Shown here: in pieces, positions 38,915 through 50,400 of the stretch
Layout: every line of letters begins with the position of its first letter
Position numbering within the stretch: position 1 is the stretch's first letter
Assembly: GCA_963765585.1 (NCBI GenBank)
Contig: CAVXXB010000014.1
Coordinates: forward strand, 124,001-188,000
From: CAVXXB01 sp963765585
GTDB lineage: Bacteria; Calditrichota; Calditrichia; JAJRVZ01
Length of the DNA stretch: 64,000 bases
Direction of reading: 5' to 3'
Notes under the pieces: generated by a model
The model's input: the letters and a program-made list of their open reading frames with translations, nothing else
The model's database searches: none
What the model was told of the DNA's origin: nothing
Made by a program: the position numbers and the translations under genes

Positions 38915-39015
38915 TAATTAACCGCGAAGTACGCTAAGTTTTATTAAGATCCGCAAAGAAAATTTATTGCTTTTGCGGACTTTGCTTTTTCATTGCGCGC
39001 TTTGCGGTTAAAAAG
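38915..39015. repeat. Inverted word-like repeat, family A variant (CCGCGAAGTACGC / GCGCTTTGCGGTTAA)
   Basis: TTAACCGCGAAGTACGCTAA (38918-38937) and GCGCGCTTTGCGGTTAAAAA (near 38995) are inverted relative to each other, with a nested ATCCGCAAAGAAAA / GCTTTTGCGGACTTTGC pair. The right arm runs directly into the ribosome-binding site of yraN. Confidence 0.55.
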
Positions 39016-39023
39016 GAGTCACA

Positions 39024-39392
39024 TTGAAAACCACCAAACAAAAACTCGGGATGTCCGGCGAAGACCTGGCCTGTAGTTTTCTTGAAAACAAAGGCTATAA
39101 AATCAAATGCCGGAATTTTCGCTCCGGTCACGGAGAACTGGACATTATATGTGATGACGGTTCTGATCTCGTGATTGTTGAAGTAAAAAGTATCCGTAAA
39201 TCAGGATTCGGCCTGGGCGGTGAGCGTGTGCCGATAAAACAGCAACGGGAAATCATCAAAACCACTTATAAGTATCTCAGTTTCCATCAACTAAGAGAAA
39301 ACCAGGGCGTACGGTTTGATATTGTCCTTATAGATTTCAGATATTTTCCGGCTAAAATCGAGCATTTTGAAGAAGCGTTTTGGCAGAGGTAG
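39024..39392 (+). CDS. yraN: YraN/UPF0102 family nuclease-fold protein
   Basis: 122 residues from a TTG start with AAAGGAG 9 bases upstream; no ATG fits. UPF0102 signature: GEDLACSFLENKGYKIKCRNFR, GELDIICDDG, IVEVKS and the C-terminal RFDIVLIDF. The PD-(D/E)XK-like core (E..D...E.K) suggests a nucleic-acid enzyme, but no function is proven. Usually linked to rnhB or ysh genes; here it precedes a class V aminotransferase. Confidence 0.92.
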   Translation: MKTTKQKLGMSGEDLACSFLENKGYKIKCRNFRSGHGELDIICDDGSDLVIVEVKSIRKSGFGLGGERVPIKQQREIIKTTYKYLSFHQLRENQGVRFDIVLIDFRYFPAKIEHFEEAFWQR

Positions 39393-39402
39393 AACTGGAA
39401 TC

Positions 39403-39505
39403 TGGATTCTGGATGCTTGATAATGGATGCAGGATGCAAGATACAGGATTCAGTGCGCAGTACCCAGTACCCAGTACCGAGTGCCGAGTAGCGAGCACCC
39501 AGTTT
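39403..39505. repeat. Families C and D word repeats
   Basis: Runs of GGATTCTGGATGCTTGATAA / GGATGCAGGATGCAAGATAC followed by CAGTACCCAGTACCCAGTAC and CGAGTGCCGAGTAGCGAGCA between yraN and the aminotransferase gene. Imperfect short-period repeats, no coding potential. Confidence 0.6.
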
Positions 39506-39545
39506 CCTCCATTGTTTTTTTCTAAATTCTTCACTACTTTCAAAC

Positions 39546-40683
39546 ATGTCTGCTAAATTTGATCATTTTTGGAACTTATTTCCTATCGCCAAATCCGATA
39601 TCTATCTAAATCATGCCGCCATATCACCGATGTCTATCAATGTAGTCGAAGTCTATCCAAATGGCGACTACCAACCGATCGACGGGAAATATTGACACGT
39701 TTCAGTCCATGCTTAATGCCAAAAAAAAACTAAAAGAAAATATCGCTAAACTGATTACCAGTGATCCTGAGGATATTGCCATTATCGGGAATACATCAGA
39801 AGGATTAAACTGGTTCGTGAACGGACTGCAATGGCAAAAAGGTGACCGGATTCTGCTGGTTAAGGATGAGTTTCCCTCAAATGTATATCCGTTCATGAAT
39901 TTAGAATCCAAGGGGGTTGAGATTGATTTTGTCCCCACCCGCGATGGCATGATTCATATTTATGATATAGAGAAGCTCATGACGCACAGAACAAAGCTGC
40001 TTTCGATCAGTTTTGTTGAATTTTTTAATGGGTTTCGTAATGATCTTGTAACGATCGGGCAATTGTGTGATAGCCGTAATGTTCTTTTTTCGGTAGATGG
40101 CATCCAGGGAGTGGGCGCGATTCCGCTTGATGTAAGGACAGCCAAGATAGATTTCCTGTCCAATGGGGGACATAAATGGCTGATGGCACCCATGGGCTGT
40201 GGGTTTATGTATGTCAAACCGCAAATCCGGTCTAAACTGAAACCGGTGTTTGCCGGCTGGCTGAGTGTAAAGGACAGCTGGAATTTTGATGAATATAATC
40301 TTGATTTTGTGGAAGATTCGGGGCGGTTTGAAATCGGAACACCCAACTTTTTGGGAATGGTCGGCGCGCAGGCGTCTACCGAATTACTGGTCGAAGCAGG
40401 ACCCGAGCACATTTTGCCCCATCTGCTCTTTTTAGGAGATGTCCTGATTACCGGTCTTGAAAAACTCGGAATGCGCTATCTCGGCAGCCGGGAAGAAAAG
40501 CACCGGTCCGGGATTTATACCTTTAAGGCGGACCGGGTAGAAGAATTATTTGAATATCTTAAAGAAAACCATGTGCATGTGGCATTGCGAAAAGGCGCGC
40601 TCCGGATTTCACCGCATTTTTACAACCAGACAGCTGAAATTGAACAAGTAATTGAATTGTGCACAAATTTCTACAAGTCTTGA
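39546..40683 (+). CDS. Class V aminotransferase (cysteine desulfurase/kynureninase fold), N-terminal frameshift
   Basis: The long frame (39661-40683, 340 residues) lacks the family N-terminus. That part, MSAKFDHFWNLFPIAKSD then IYLNHAAISPMS, is encoded from ATG 39546 in another frame. Removing one base at about 39651 joins them (…NVVESIQMATTNRSTGN…), so the complete protein has about 378 residues. Motifs: YLNHAA at the start, NTSEGLNWFVN, VDGIQGVGAIPLD, and the PLP Lys in FLSNGGHKWLMAPMGCGFMY; RFEIGTPNFLGMVG near the end. The exact reaction is not determinable. It is isolated, so no sulfur-carrier partner is suggested. Confidence 0.85.
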
Positions 40684-40814
40684 AAAAATTGTAATTATAG
40701 TGTTACTTTCACTAATGCTGCTAAGTAAGCAATCGAATATCACCTATATATTTAATGTTAAAGTTATTGGTATCTGTGGCCCAGTTCTGAAACCGCAGAT
40801 TTGAGGGAGGGTGT

Positions 40815-42965
40815 ATGAAGAGTAAATTCGGAACTAAAGTAATTGCCGGCGCCGGAATAGGTGCCCTGTCTGCGCTGATTGTATATCTGTTGTCCGGATT
40901 CCTTCTTCCGGAATTGTTTTATTCCTTTGAAGCAAGAACATATGATAACCGTGTTGTAAAAAGTATTCAGGACGTTCCGTCACAAAGTATTGATGACATT
41001 GTCATTGTTGACATCGACGGCCGGAGTGAGTCGGAATTAGGCAGGTTCCAGCAGTGGCCAAGATCATATTATAGTGATATGATTCGCTATCTGGCAGAGA
41101 GTGGTGCGGCGATGATCGGTGTGGATATTATCATTGTAAAAGATCTGAGAGATCCGGCGGCAGATCAGGAACTCATTCGTACAATGAATCAGGCCGGTAA
41201 TGTATTCAATGCTCTTTATTTTGAGCGGGAAGATTCCATCAGCTGGCGATATAAAATGACCCAGATTCCGGAAGAATTTGAATGGCAAAGATTCGCACAG
41301 ATCCTGCCCGAAAATGTAAGCAATAATTTTTTATCTGAAGACCGAATTGGAAATGACTTTTTCCCCCTCCTCAATTCCGGTTACTCTCTGGGCCATGTCA
41401 ACTTCAGGCCGGATATCGATGGTGTGGTAAGAAAAATTCATCTTTATACAAATTTTATTGACCACTCATATCCCTCCCTGGCATTTAATATGTTCATGAA
41501 CCTGACGGGAACGGACTCAATGAGTTTTGACCTTGGGGATAATGTAAGTATGTATGCCAGTGGAAACCTGGTTCGCAAAATACCGGTTGATAAAAGCGGC
41601 AATATGATCATAAACTGGAGCGGAGATTTTCAGACATACCGTTATATCTCTTTTTATGATGTGCTGAAAAAACGTGTTGACAGCCAGTATTTTCAAAACA
41701 AAATTATTTTAATCGGAACCTCCTTACCCGGATTATTTGATCTGCGAAGTACACCATTTAATCCTACATTTCCCGGGGTAGAAATACATGCCAATATTCT
41801 CTACACGCTCTTATCAGGTGATTTCATCTCTAAAGTAACCGGAATGAATGCTTTCTTGCTTAGTGTGATACTTGGTATAGTGCTTGGAGTTATCATTTCT
41901 TTATTGTCACCGCTTTGGAGTATAATCCTTGTAATTCTATCAGGAATTATCCATGTACTCACGGTATATATATATTTTCTCGAGGCAAATGTCTGGATTC
42001 CGGTTGTCGATCCGTTGCTCACATTAGTCCTGACATTCAGCCTTATCTATATTTATAAATATAACACAGAAGAAAAGGGTAAAAGGTTCATCAAAGAGAC
42101 GTTTTCACATTTTGTCACACATTCCGTGGTTGAAGAATTACTGGATAATCCGGATAAGATAAAACTGGGCGGCGAAAAGAAAGAGTGTACCGTTTTCTTT
42201 AGTGATGTGGCCGGATTTACCACCATTTCCGAGCAACTTACACCGGAGGCATTGGTAAGATTGCTCAATGAATATCTGACGGAAATGACAAATATTGTAT
42301 TTAAACATGATGGTATGCTGGACAAATATGAAGGTGATGCCATTATGGCTGTCTTTGGTGCGCCGATTTCTCACGGGAACCATGCATTAAAGGCTTGTGC
42401 TGCAGCAATAGAAATGCAGGAGCAGCTGGTAAAACTACGCGAAATGTGGGGTAGACAAGGCCGGCCGCAATTACATGCACGCTGTGGATTGAATTCCGGT
42501 CAGATGGTGGTTGGTAATATGGGTTCGGAAACCCGTTTTGATTATACGGTAATGGGCGATGCGGTAAATTTAGGTGCCAGACTGGAATCGGCCAATAAGC
42601 AATATCGAACCAGTATCATGATTGGTGAAAACACTTACCAAAAAGCGAAAGAGGGCATTATTGCCCGGGAGCTGGATTTATTGCGCGTAAAAGGAAAAAC
42701 CGAACCGGTGAAAGTGTATGAACTGGTGGGTTTAACGGAGACTGGCATTCCGGCAAAGAAACAACAGGTGTTAGATATCTTTAATAAGGGGTTTGAATAT
42801 TATCTGGAGCAAAATTGGGAATTAGCTATCAAGTACTTTACACAGGTGCAGATGATTGATTCAACGGATGGACCAGCCAAAACGTATTTAAAACGCTGTA
42901 ATCAGTTTGCCCAAACCCCGCCACCGGCCGACTGGGATGGGGTGTTTACTATGCAGACGAAGTAG
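40815..42965 (+). CDS. CHASE2-domain class III adenylate/guanylate cyclase
   Basis: 716 residues behind a strong GAGGGAGG site. Residue 9-30 membrane helix; about 35-330 an extracytoplasmic CHASE2 sensor (IVIVDIDGRSESELGRFQQWP, IRYLAESGAAMIGVDIII, GHVNFRPDIDGVVRKI, KIILIGTSLPGLFDLRSTPF); three more membrane helices about 343-415; then the cyclase homology domain 450-620 with ECTVFFSDVAGFTTISEQL, DKYEGDAIMAVFGAP and DYTVMGDAVNLGARLE. Both metal Asp residues are present. A short TPR-like C-terminus (NKGFEYYLEQNWELAIKYF) follows. It would sense an outside signal and make cAMP. Single gene. Confidence 0.95.
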   Translation: MKSKFGTKVIAGAGIGALSALIVYLLSGFLLPELFYSFEARTYDNRVVKSIQDVPSQSIDDIVIVDIDGRSESELGRFQQWPRSYYSDMIRYLAESGAAMIGVDIIIVKDLRDPAADQELIRTMNQAGNVFNALYFEREDSISWRYKMTQIPEEFEWQRFAQILPENVSNNFLSEDRIGNDFFPLLNSGYSLGHVNFRPDIDGVVRKIHLYTNFIDHSYPSLAFNMFMNLTGTDSMSFDLGDNVSMYASGNLVRKIPVDKSGNMIINWSGDFQTYRYISFYDVLKKRVDSQYFQNKIILIGTSLPGLFDLRSTPFNPTFPGVEIHANILYTLLSGDFISKVTGMNAFLLSVILGIVLGVIISLLSPLWSIILVILSGIIHVLTVYIYFLEANVWIPVVDPLLTLVLTFSLIYIYKYNTEEKGKRFIKETFSHFVTHSVVEELLDNPDKIKLGGEKKECTVFFSDVAGFTTISEQLTPEALVRLLNEYLTEMTNIVFKHDGMLDKYEGDAIMAVFGAPISHGNHALKACAAAIEMQEQLVKLREMWGRQGRPQLHARCGLNSGQMVVGNMGSETRFDYTVMGDAVNLGARLESANKQYRTSIMIGENTYQKAKEGIIARELDLLRVKGKTEPVKVYELVGLTETGIPAKKQQVLDIFNKGFEYYLEQNWELAIKYFTQVQMIDSTDGPAKTYLKRCNQFAQTPPPADWDGVFTMQTK

Positions 42966-43361
42966 ACTGGGTACTCGCCTCTCGGTACTCGTCACTGAGT
43001 GCTCGGTACTGGATGCTGGATGCTGGAAACAAGATACAGGATACAGGATTCTGGACACAGGTCATCCTGAAAGGACTTTTACCCGTGGCAAGATTTGGGT
43101 GGATGTGTCAGTTAAGGATTAACCGCAGGGTACGCGGAGAAATACACGATACTTAATGCTGGATAAGTTGTGTCATCCTGAACTTGTTTCAGGATCTATG
43201 AAGGTGATTTTTATAGGATTCCGATCCATTTCGGAATAACGAATAATTTCCGAGTCTGAACTAATGATGGTTATTTTTTGTAAACAAAGTTCATAAAGAA
43301 TGAAGTAATTCTTTCTTCGTGCTTCTTTCGTGAACTTCGTGTAACAAACAGGAAAATTTGA
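42966..43361. other. Repeat-only intergenic stretch (families D, C, F-like, E, A in series)
   Basis: 396 bases with no gene. In order: CGCCTCTCGGTACTCGTCAC (42977), GGATGCTGGATGCTGGAAAC (43012) with ACAGGATACAGGATTCTGG, the family E word GTCATCCTGAACTTGTTTCA (43171-43190), and CTTTCTTCGTGCTTCTTTCG (43312) with CACGAAG relatives. The richest concentration of repeat families in the window. Confidence 0.6.
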
Positions 43362-44777
43362 ATGATCAAATCGACAAATAATAATTGGCAACAACAAATT
43401 GAAAAAGTATACCAGGCCAACCAGGAACAAATTATACACTTCTGGCCGGAGCTATCAGATCCACAGCGCGAAAATCTCATAAAGCAAATTTCAGAAATCG
43501 ACTTTGATTTGATGCAGGAACTGATTAATCAGGCATTCAATCAAAATGATACAATGTCACATGAAAGCAAACTGGAACCGGCTGATTTTATTACGCTAAA
43601 GGAAAGAAAATCTCAGGATAGTGATGTACTGCAGATTGGCGAGCAAGCGCTTCGGAGTGGCAAAGTGGCCGCCTTTCTGGTAGCCGGCGGACAGGGAACG
43701 CGGCTGGGTTTTGATGGCCCGAAGGGCATGTACCCGGTAACACCGGTTCAGAAGAAAAGTCTGTTTCAATTACACGCCGAGAAATTACAGGCCACGGGAA
43801 TTAAATACGGTAAAGCGATTCCATGGTATATCATGACCAGTCAAACCAATAATGAGCAAACAGAAAAATTTTTTAAAGAAAACCATTATTTTGGTTATGA
43901 TAAAAATGATGTTTTTTTTCTGATCCAGGAAATGATTCCGGCCATTGACCGCCGGGGTAAATTTATGCTGGATGCCAAAGATCATATTTTTATGAATCCC
44001 AACGGACATGGCGGTTCAATAAAAGCGTTATGGAAAAGCGGCGCGATATCTGATATGAAGCGCCGCGGAGTAGAGAGCATATTTTATTTCCAGGTAGATA
44101 ATGTCCTCAACCGGCTGTGTGATCCGATCTATCTGGGGTATCATATCCGGGAAAAATCCGAGATGTCCAACAAAGTAGTAAGGAAAAAATATGCCGGTGA
44201 AAAAATGGGCATATTGTGCAAGGTAGATGGTAAACTCGGGCTTGTGGAGTATAGTGATTTTGATGAAAGTTTAAAAAATGCCACTTATCCGGATGGATCG
44301 TTACAATTCTGGGCCGGCAATATTGCCACACATATTTTTAATGTCTCATTTATTGAGCGGGAAAATCAGGGTGGATTTAAACTACCCTATCACCTGGCGG
44401 AAAAAAGTATTCCATATCTGGATGAAAAAGGAAATTTGATAAAACCGCAGGATAAAAATGGTATCAAATTTGAGAGTTTTGTATTCGACGCCCTGAAAGA
44501 TGTGAATAAATCTGTCTCAATCGAACTGGAAAGAGAGAAAGAATTTAGTCCGCTTAAAAATAATGAAGGTGAAAATTCACCGCAGACCGTTCATGATGAC
44601 CTGAATCGAGTATGGGCCGGCTGGCTGCAAGAGGCTGGATTTGAAATCGAAATTAATGCCGCTGGAATCCCCAAACAGAATATTGAAATTTCACCACTTT
44701 TTGCACTGAATGCAAATGAACTTGCTGGGAAACCAGATCAAATCCATATCACATCCGGAGACATATACCTGGGTTGA
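43362..44777 (+). CDS. UDP-N-acetylhexosamine / UDP-sugar pyrophosphorylase (UDPGP family)
   Basis: 471 residues, start with AGGAA 8 bases upstream. Eukaryote-like UDPGP family: the nucleotide-binding loop VAAFLVAGGQGTRLGFDGPKG, LFQLHAEKL, IPWYIMTSQTNN, NPNGHGGSIKAL, YFQVDNVLNRLCDP, VVRKKYAGEKMGILC, EYSDFDE, GNIATHIF and KFESFVFDAL. These match UDP-GlcNAc pyrophosphorylases (UAP1/AGX type), so UDP-GlcNAc or UDP-GalNAc is the most probable product; other UDP-sugars are possible. It would feed envelope polysaccharide. Stand-alone gene in a repeat-rich neighbourhood. Confidence 0.9.
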   Translation: MIKSTNNNWQQQIEKVYQANQEQIIHFWPELSDPQRENLIKQISEIDFDLMQELINQAFNQNDTMSHESKLEPADFITLKERKSQDSDVLQIGEQALRSGKVAAFLVAGGQGTRLGFDGPKGMYPVTPVQKKSLFQLHAEKLQATGIKYGKAIPWYIMTSQTNNEQTEKFFKENHYFGYDKNDVFFLIQEMIPAIDRRGKFMLDAKDHIFMNPNGHGGSIKALWKSGAISDMKRRGVESIFYFQVDNVLNRLCDPIYLGYHIREKSEMSNKVVRKKYAGEKMGILCKVDGKLGLVEYSDFDESLKNATYPDGSLQFWAGNIATHIFNVSFIERENQGGFKLPYHLAEKSIPYLDEKGNLIKPQDKNGIKFESFVFDALKDVNKSVSIELEREKEFSPLKNNEGENSPQTVHDDLNRVWAGWLQEAGFEIEINAAGIPKQNIEISPLFALNANELAGKPDQIHITSGDIYLG

Positions 44778-44869
44778 TATTATTTCTTTCTTATCTTTAT
44801 TTTATGGCAAAAGAAACTCTCGAAATGATGACCCGGAACAGGCTCCAGGCCCAGGAAATTTTGTCATCT

Positions 44870-44985
44870 CGCTGAAATCCTACCGTGTTATACCATGCTC
44901 AGATGGCGGGAAGATTCCTGCGGAACGACAACGAAAGTCAATATCTTGGATCATGAATCCTGTATCCTGCATACCATACCTAATC
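44870..44985. repeat. Families F and C word repeats
   Basis: GCTCAGATGGCGGGAAGATT with CCTGCGGAACGACAA (44899-44931) matches the unit at 13138-13172; CATGAATCCTGTATCCTGCA (44953-44972) is family C. It lies between convergent UDPGP and TonB-receptor genes. Confidence 0.6.
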
Positions 44986-45014
44986 ATCAACATTAGCATC
45001 AATTTGATCCTATA

Positions 45015-47187
45015 CTAAAATTTTAATTTTACCCCACCGTTTACCACAAATCCATCGAGCGGCGCATATATATCATTAAAAACAGGATCGGTTATTGTCC
45101 CGGTATAAATATCTTCAAATCTGGTTTGTCGGGTATCAAGAAAGTTTTCAAAATTGAGGAAAATGGAAAAATTCTCCCACATTTTTTCCGTCATCAATCC
45201 GGTAATCCAGTAATCCTGGCCGAAGCTGCCATCATTCAGACGCTGGGAGCTGAAAGTAGTACGCTTCCAGCCCGATCCTGAATTGTTCCTCAACTTCATA
45301 AATCAGTACATTATTCAAACGATGCCTGGCAACCAGGGGATATATTTCAGAATTTCCTTGATAATGCTCGTTCACATCTGAAAATGTATATCCGATAAAT
45401 AATTTATAATGATCATAGGTAAATTTCAGATTCATTTCGATGCCTTTGGTGTCTACATATCCATCCGGTTGCTGAAATTCATAGTATTCGTCTTCCAGTG
45501 GAGTAAGTAGGAGTGGATCAAGAATTCGTGTATAAAATACCAGTCCGTTTATATTAAAGGTAAAATGTTCCAATAATATCGTCCTGAAATTCGTATCAAA
45601 ATTTAAACCGTATGATTTTTCGGCATGAGTATTGGTGACATCGATTGGCAGGATTCTCCTGAACTGAATACGCTCAGCATCTTCTGTAAAAACCGTTGGT
45701 AATTTATATCCCATTCCGCCACCAAGCCGGAATGATAACTGTGGGTTTGACTTAAACAGCAGGGCAGCACGCGGCAGAGTAAAAACACCGTATTCGTTAT
45801 TATAGTCCAGCCGTAAACCTGTTTCTACAGTAAACCTTTCTGTCGCATTCCACGAGTTCTGAATAAAAGTACCGGGTGTAATATATTTATAATCAATCAC
45901 TTGTCCGGAATCTGCTTTGTTTTGACTGAATTGATCAGTCCATAGATTGAGCCCCATTATCCATTCGAGTTGATCATCAGAAGTGCTGAAAACCGCTTCA
46001 CTATAGGAAGACAGCTGGTCTCCGGAGAATTTATAATCACGCATCGTTATACTACGGTTATAAAAACTGATTGTATTTTTGAAGGTAATTTTTGATTGAC
46101 TATTAATCCTGTGATTAAAACCCAGTTGTGTACTGTACCGGGAGGTTTTATTTTTTTCGAAATATGATCTTGTACTGTCGCCTCGTCCGGCAATGAATTC
46201 CATGTCACCACCGGTACGGTCCTCAAAAGTGCTGTTCAGCCCAATAAAAAGTTCGGTTTGATTGTTAAAATAAAAGAATAATTTCGGATTCACCGTAATG
46301 CGCCGAAATTCAGGTATGGCAGACAATCCAATGTCAGCCGGATCATAGGCCTGACTGGCGTTATAGGAGGCAAATATCTGAACACCAACAGTTTTAAATC
46401 TGTTGGAGTAAAATCCGCTGCCATCGAACCCACCGGCAGAAGTACCATTAAGCAAAAAACTCAACTCCCGTTCATCACCCGGAAATTTTGATACCAGGTT
46501 TACCAGGCCCGCAATTGCATCACCGCCATAGAGTGTTGAAGATGATCCTTTGATGACTTCTGCCTGCTGCAAATCCAGCGGAACAATCTGTAACAAACTT
46601 AATCCGCCCGAAAAACCGGAGTACAACGGAAATCCGTCTTTTAACAGCTGTGTATACCGGCCATCAAGTCCCTGAATGCGAATACTGGCATTTGCAGATG
46701 TTGCTGATGTCTGCTGTGTTTGAATTCCGGTACTTTCATTCAACAGCATCCGGATATCACCCGGTTTCATGTTGGCTTTTTCATTCAATTCTTCACCGGA
46801 AATTGTTTCGACCCGGGTTGGCGTATCGGCAATGGAACGGCTGGAACGGGTGGCTGTTACAATGACGGCTTCTGTTTCCTCATGTTCAGCAAGAAGAAAT
46901 ACGATTTTAATACCTGATTCCGTCAGGGGGAAGACGAGTGTATCCTTTTTTGTTTGGTATCCGACATAGTTATAGACTATGATGTGCTGGCCATCAGGGA
47001 TACTTTTGATATGCACCAGTCCGTTTTCATCCGAACTGCTGCCGATTGCGGTGTCCTGCAGATATACATTCGCCCCTGCCAGTGGTTTGTTGTCAGATAA
47101 ATCCAGTATTCTAACTTTGAATATATTTTGGCTTACGGCGAGCGTGGATAACAGGAAAATTAAAGTTACTATGTATTTAATATTCAT
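45015..47187 (-). CDS. TonB-dependent outer-membrane receptor (one C-terminal frameshift)
   Basis: Two frames (47187-45232, then 45299-45015) form one receptor of about 723 residues. Dropping one A from the AAA at 45253-45255 (plus strand) joins EAYYF to SSQRLNDGSFGQDYWI. Signal peptide, then a carboxypeptidase-like domain (about 20-100: VRILDLSDNKPLAGANVYLQ), the plug (VIVTATRSSRSIADTPTRVE, IQGLDGRYTQLLKDGFPLYS, EVIKGSSSTLYGGDAIAGLVN), and a 22-strand-type barrel ending in VVNGGVKLKF with the aromatic C-terminus. This subclass has features of cobalamin/haem or siderophore receptors (BtuB/CirA-like plug) but the ligand is unknown. No TonB box partner genes nearby. Confidence 0.88.
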
Positions 47188-47329
47188 AAAATCGTTTTAA
47201 TGATAAGATTCTTTCTATGAAATTCTAAAACAATTTTATTTATTCCTGAAATTCAAAGAAGACCTCAGATATAAAATTATCTTTGGGAAAAGTTAAAGAT
47301 GTGAGACTTGTTATTTGTAATTTGTAACT

Positions 47330-47421
47330 GGGAACTTGTTCCTTGTACCTTGAATCCTGAATCCTGAAACCTGCATCCTGTAACCAGCGCCCAGTGCCGA
47401 GCGACGAGTAGCGAGAATCCT
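47330..47421. repeat. Families C and D word repeats
   Basis: TTGTACCTTGAATCCTGAAT, CTGAAACCTGCATCCTGTAA and CCAGCGCCCAGTGCCGAGCG followed by ACGAGTAGCGAGAA in the gap between the T9SS propeller gene stop and the TonB-receptor start. Confidence 0.6.
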
Positions 47422-50400
47422 TTACCGGACAAACACCATCCGCTTGGATTTACTCTCACTCTCTGATTGTACCCGGTAAATATATACACCCGATGCGACG
47501 ATTATTCCTTGTGCATTTTTTCCACCCCAATCGACCGAATACCTGCCTCTCTCTTTCACATCATCAATCAGCGTGATTACTTCCTGACCCAGAATATCGT
47601 ATATCTTTAAAGTGACATGACTTTGATCCGGAATGGAAAAGGAAATAGTGGTTACCGGGTTGAAGGGTGAAGGAAAAGGATTTGGCTTGTTCTGAGCCAG
47701 ATCAATAGTAGACGGGATCTGACCGTTCTCCTGGCTGCTTCCCTGGATGACTAAATTATCGATTACCCAGCCCCAACCGCTGACGGCCGGATCGCGCAAA
47801 CAACCGGAAACGGATAAAAATAACATCTCCCGGTGTAAAAGTATCAAGAAGATTTATGGAATGAGAGACATACATCCCACTTTGTGGTGATGTGCGATTT
47901 TGATAGGCAGATAACCAACTTTGGTTGGCCCGGGCATCATATCCGTCAATCAACGGCAGCCAGTTTAATCCGTCCGTCGTACCTTCGATGACGACATAGT
48001 CCCACATGGCCTGATCACCATATACCGTTCCCGGATCACCCGGCTCTACCAGGGCGATATCATTATATGTCACAATCGCATTATTCTCTGCCACCACGAT
48101 CGGCGTTTTTATCATGGCAATCATTTCCTGTCCATCGGCATAGGGATGATCTGAATGTATAGCCGGCGAAGAAATTCCGTCCGCAGTCGTTATTGAAAAA
48201 TTCTGACCGCTATAATCTGCCTGGGTTTCGGGACTATTGAAGTTGTCAGAATAACTGGATTTTGCTTCAAGGGGAAATACATCTACCTCGCGAACTGCGG
48301 ATTTGTATGTTCGCTGATTCTTAAGACTGATTATTTCGAAAGTTAATTTTTCCGGTACGGTTGCCGTTAGTACCAGGGTGGTATCAACAGGCTGGTCATT
48401 TGGTCCTAAATTAATGGCAGCCTGGCCATTCATATATATTGTGGTTGAATCGTAGGCCGAACGCAGATTAACAGTAACCGGTATCTGACCCTCGGGTGTC
48501 ATGGCCATCTGATTCAGTCGGGGTGATAGTGTTGCTGCCGGTGGTTTATATCCGGCCAGCTCGGGCAGGTTTGCTGACCAGATTCCCCGGCCCTGGGTCG
48601 CAATCACAATCTGGCCATCCACAATCGTCATCTGAAATATTCCGGCGGCAGGCAGGCCATTGTTGGAATATTGCCATGAAATCCCATTATCATCAGATAT
48701 GAACAGGCCGATTTCTGTTCCGGCCCATAATATATCTGTATCATAAGGCATGACTAAAAAACTGAATACCGCGACATCGGGAAAACCATTGGAGCTGGTT
48801 TCACTACCGGCTCCGAAGCCGGAAATATCCTCAAAACTATTTCCATAGTCCCTAGTGCGTAATACCTTTGGATTATCAGGTGCAGAGAATAAAAAGTAGG
48901 CAGTTCCGGCATTAACCGGATGCAAACCAATTCCTGATGACTCCGTCACATTGGTTGGAAAATTTCGCGAAATATTGTTAAAACCGAGACCGCCATCTTG
49001 TGAAACATATATACCGCCGGTCGATTGATAATAGGTATCCGGTGCCAGCCGTGAGGATATCCAGACAATCTGCGGATCGGCAATACCCACTTCCACATTA
49101 TCAAAAGCCCGCCAGCCAAACCAATTGCCGGGAACGGGCGTAAATGTCCATGATGTCCCAAAATCATCAGATCGTTTTATGCCATTGCTATTAACGGTAA
49201 AAATCAGATCGGGATCGGTTTTGCTATTGCCAATTTTTGTTAAAAAAGGCGCGTCTCCGGAACTGGCATTGGGTAAAGGATACCAGGTTCTGCCGCCATC
49301 ATCAGAACGGCTGAGATTATTATTCTGAGAACATCCCAGGACCAGATCGGGATTTTTATAGTTCCAGACAACTTCGATACCATCACCACGCAGAGCCGGA
49401 TTCCAGGGCGAACCCGCCTGAGGATTCGGGGATGAGTACCAGGTACCATTATCCTGCATACCGCCGATGTACACATTCTGTGACGGTTTTTTATCGACAC
49501 CATAAAACTGAGTGGATCCCATACCAGTAATTTGCTGCCAGGATTGTCCGCCATCGTTTGATACTGCAATCCCACCATCATTGGCATTGATGATTCGGAA
49601 ATGGCCGGTAACTTCATTTACAGGAATCATACTCAGCCAGTGATGGTCACCATGTACATATGAAACCGTTGGAACCTGCGCATAATGCTGACCGATTATC
49701 TGTGTCCTTCTTGAATTTGACCCTGGATTGACGTCCGTCATATATAATTCGACACCACCAATAAATACGATATTTTCATTATACGGATGTACTTCAATGG
49801 TATTATCAAACCATCCTGCAGTATAAGCGCCATCGGCACCTGAGATTCCCCAGCCGCTAAACCAGTTGGGATCATTGCCGGTATCATTCACCAGTATCCA
49901 GCTGGCACCGGCATTTTTTGTCATATACAAATCAGCTGTACCATAACGTCGTTCCACTGCGGCATATAACCGGGAAGTGTCGGTTGGAGAGATTGCCAGT
50001 TCGCTACGAATACTGATACCCTGGTAGCTATTACCACCGGTGCCCACATCCTGGGGCAGGGCAAAATTATCGGCGGATACAAACCAGGTTTTTCCGGCAT
50101 CGGTTGATTTAATGACCCCCACTTCATTTACAGAGGCATAGAGAGTGTTAAAATTTTTAGGATTGGCAATAATCTGCTGCACGCGGTTATCGGTATCAGT
50201 GCCGAGGACTTTATCGGGGTCAAATACCTGGGTCCATGATTCACCGCCGTCGGTGGAACGGAATATTCCTGACTTGCGTTGGCCCTCTTTAGTTGCGAGA
50301 TAAGAAAATCCGTCATTGCTGCAGACAAGTACTATATTTTCGTCATCAGGATCGACTACGATGCGATTGATAGCCTGCAGCAGTTGTCCGTCGCCGGTGC

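Noticed and set aside
39403..39505. CRISPR array
   Set aside because: Repeats are short, variable, without unique spacers of constant length, and no cas gene is near. The same holds for all other word-repeat gaps.
45015..45299. A separate 94-residue protein
   Set aside because: It is the C-terminal strands of the TonB receptor in a shifted frame; a single A restores one chain.
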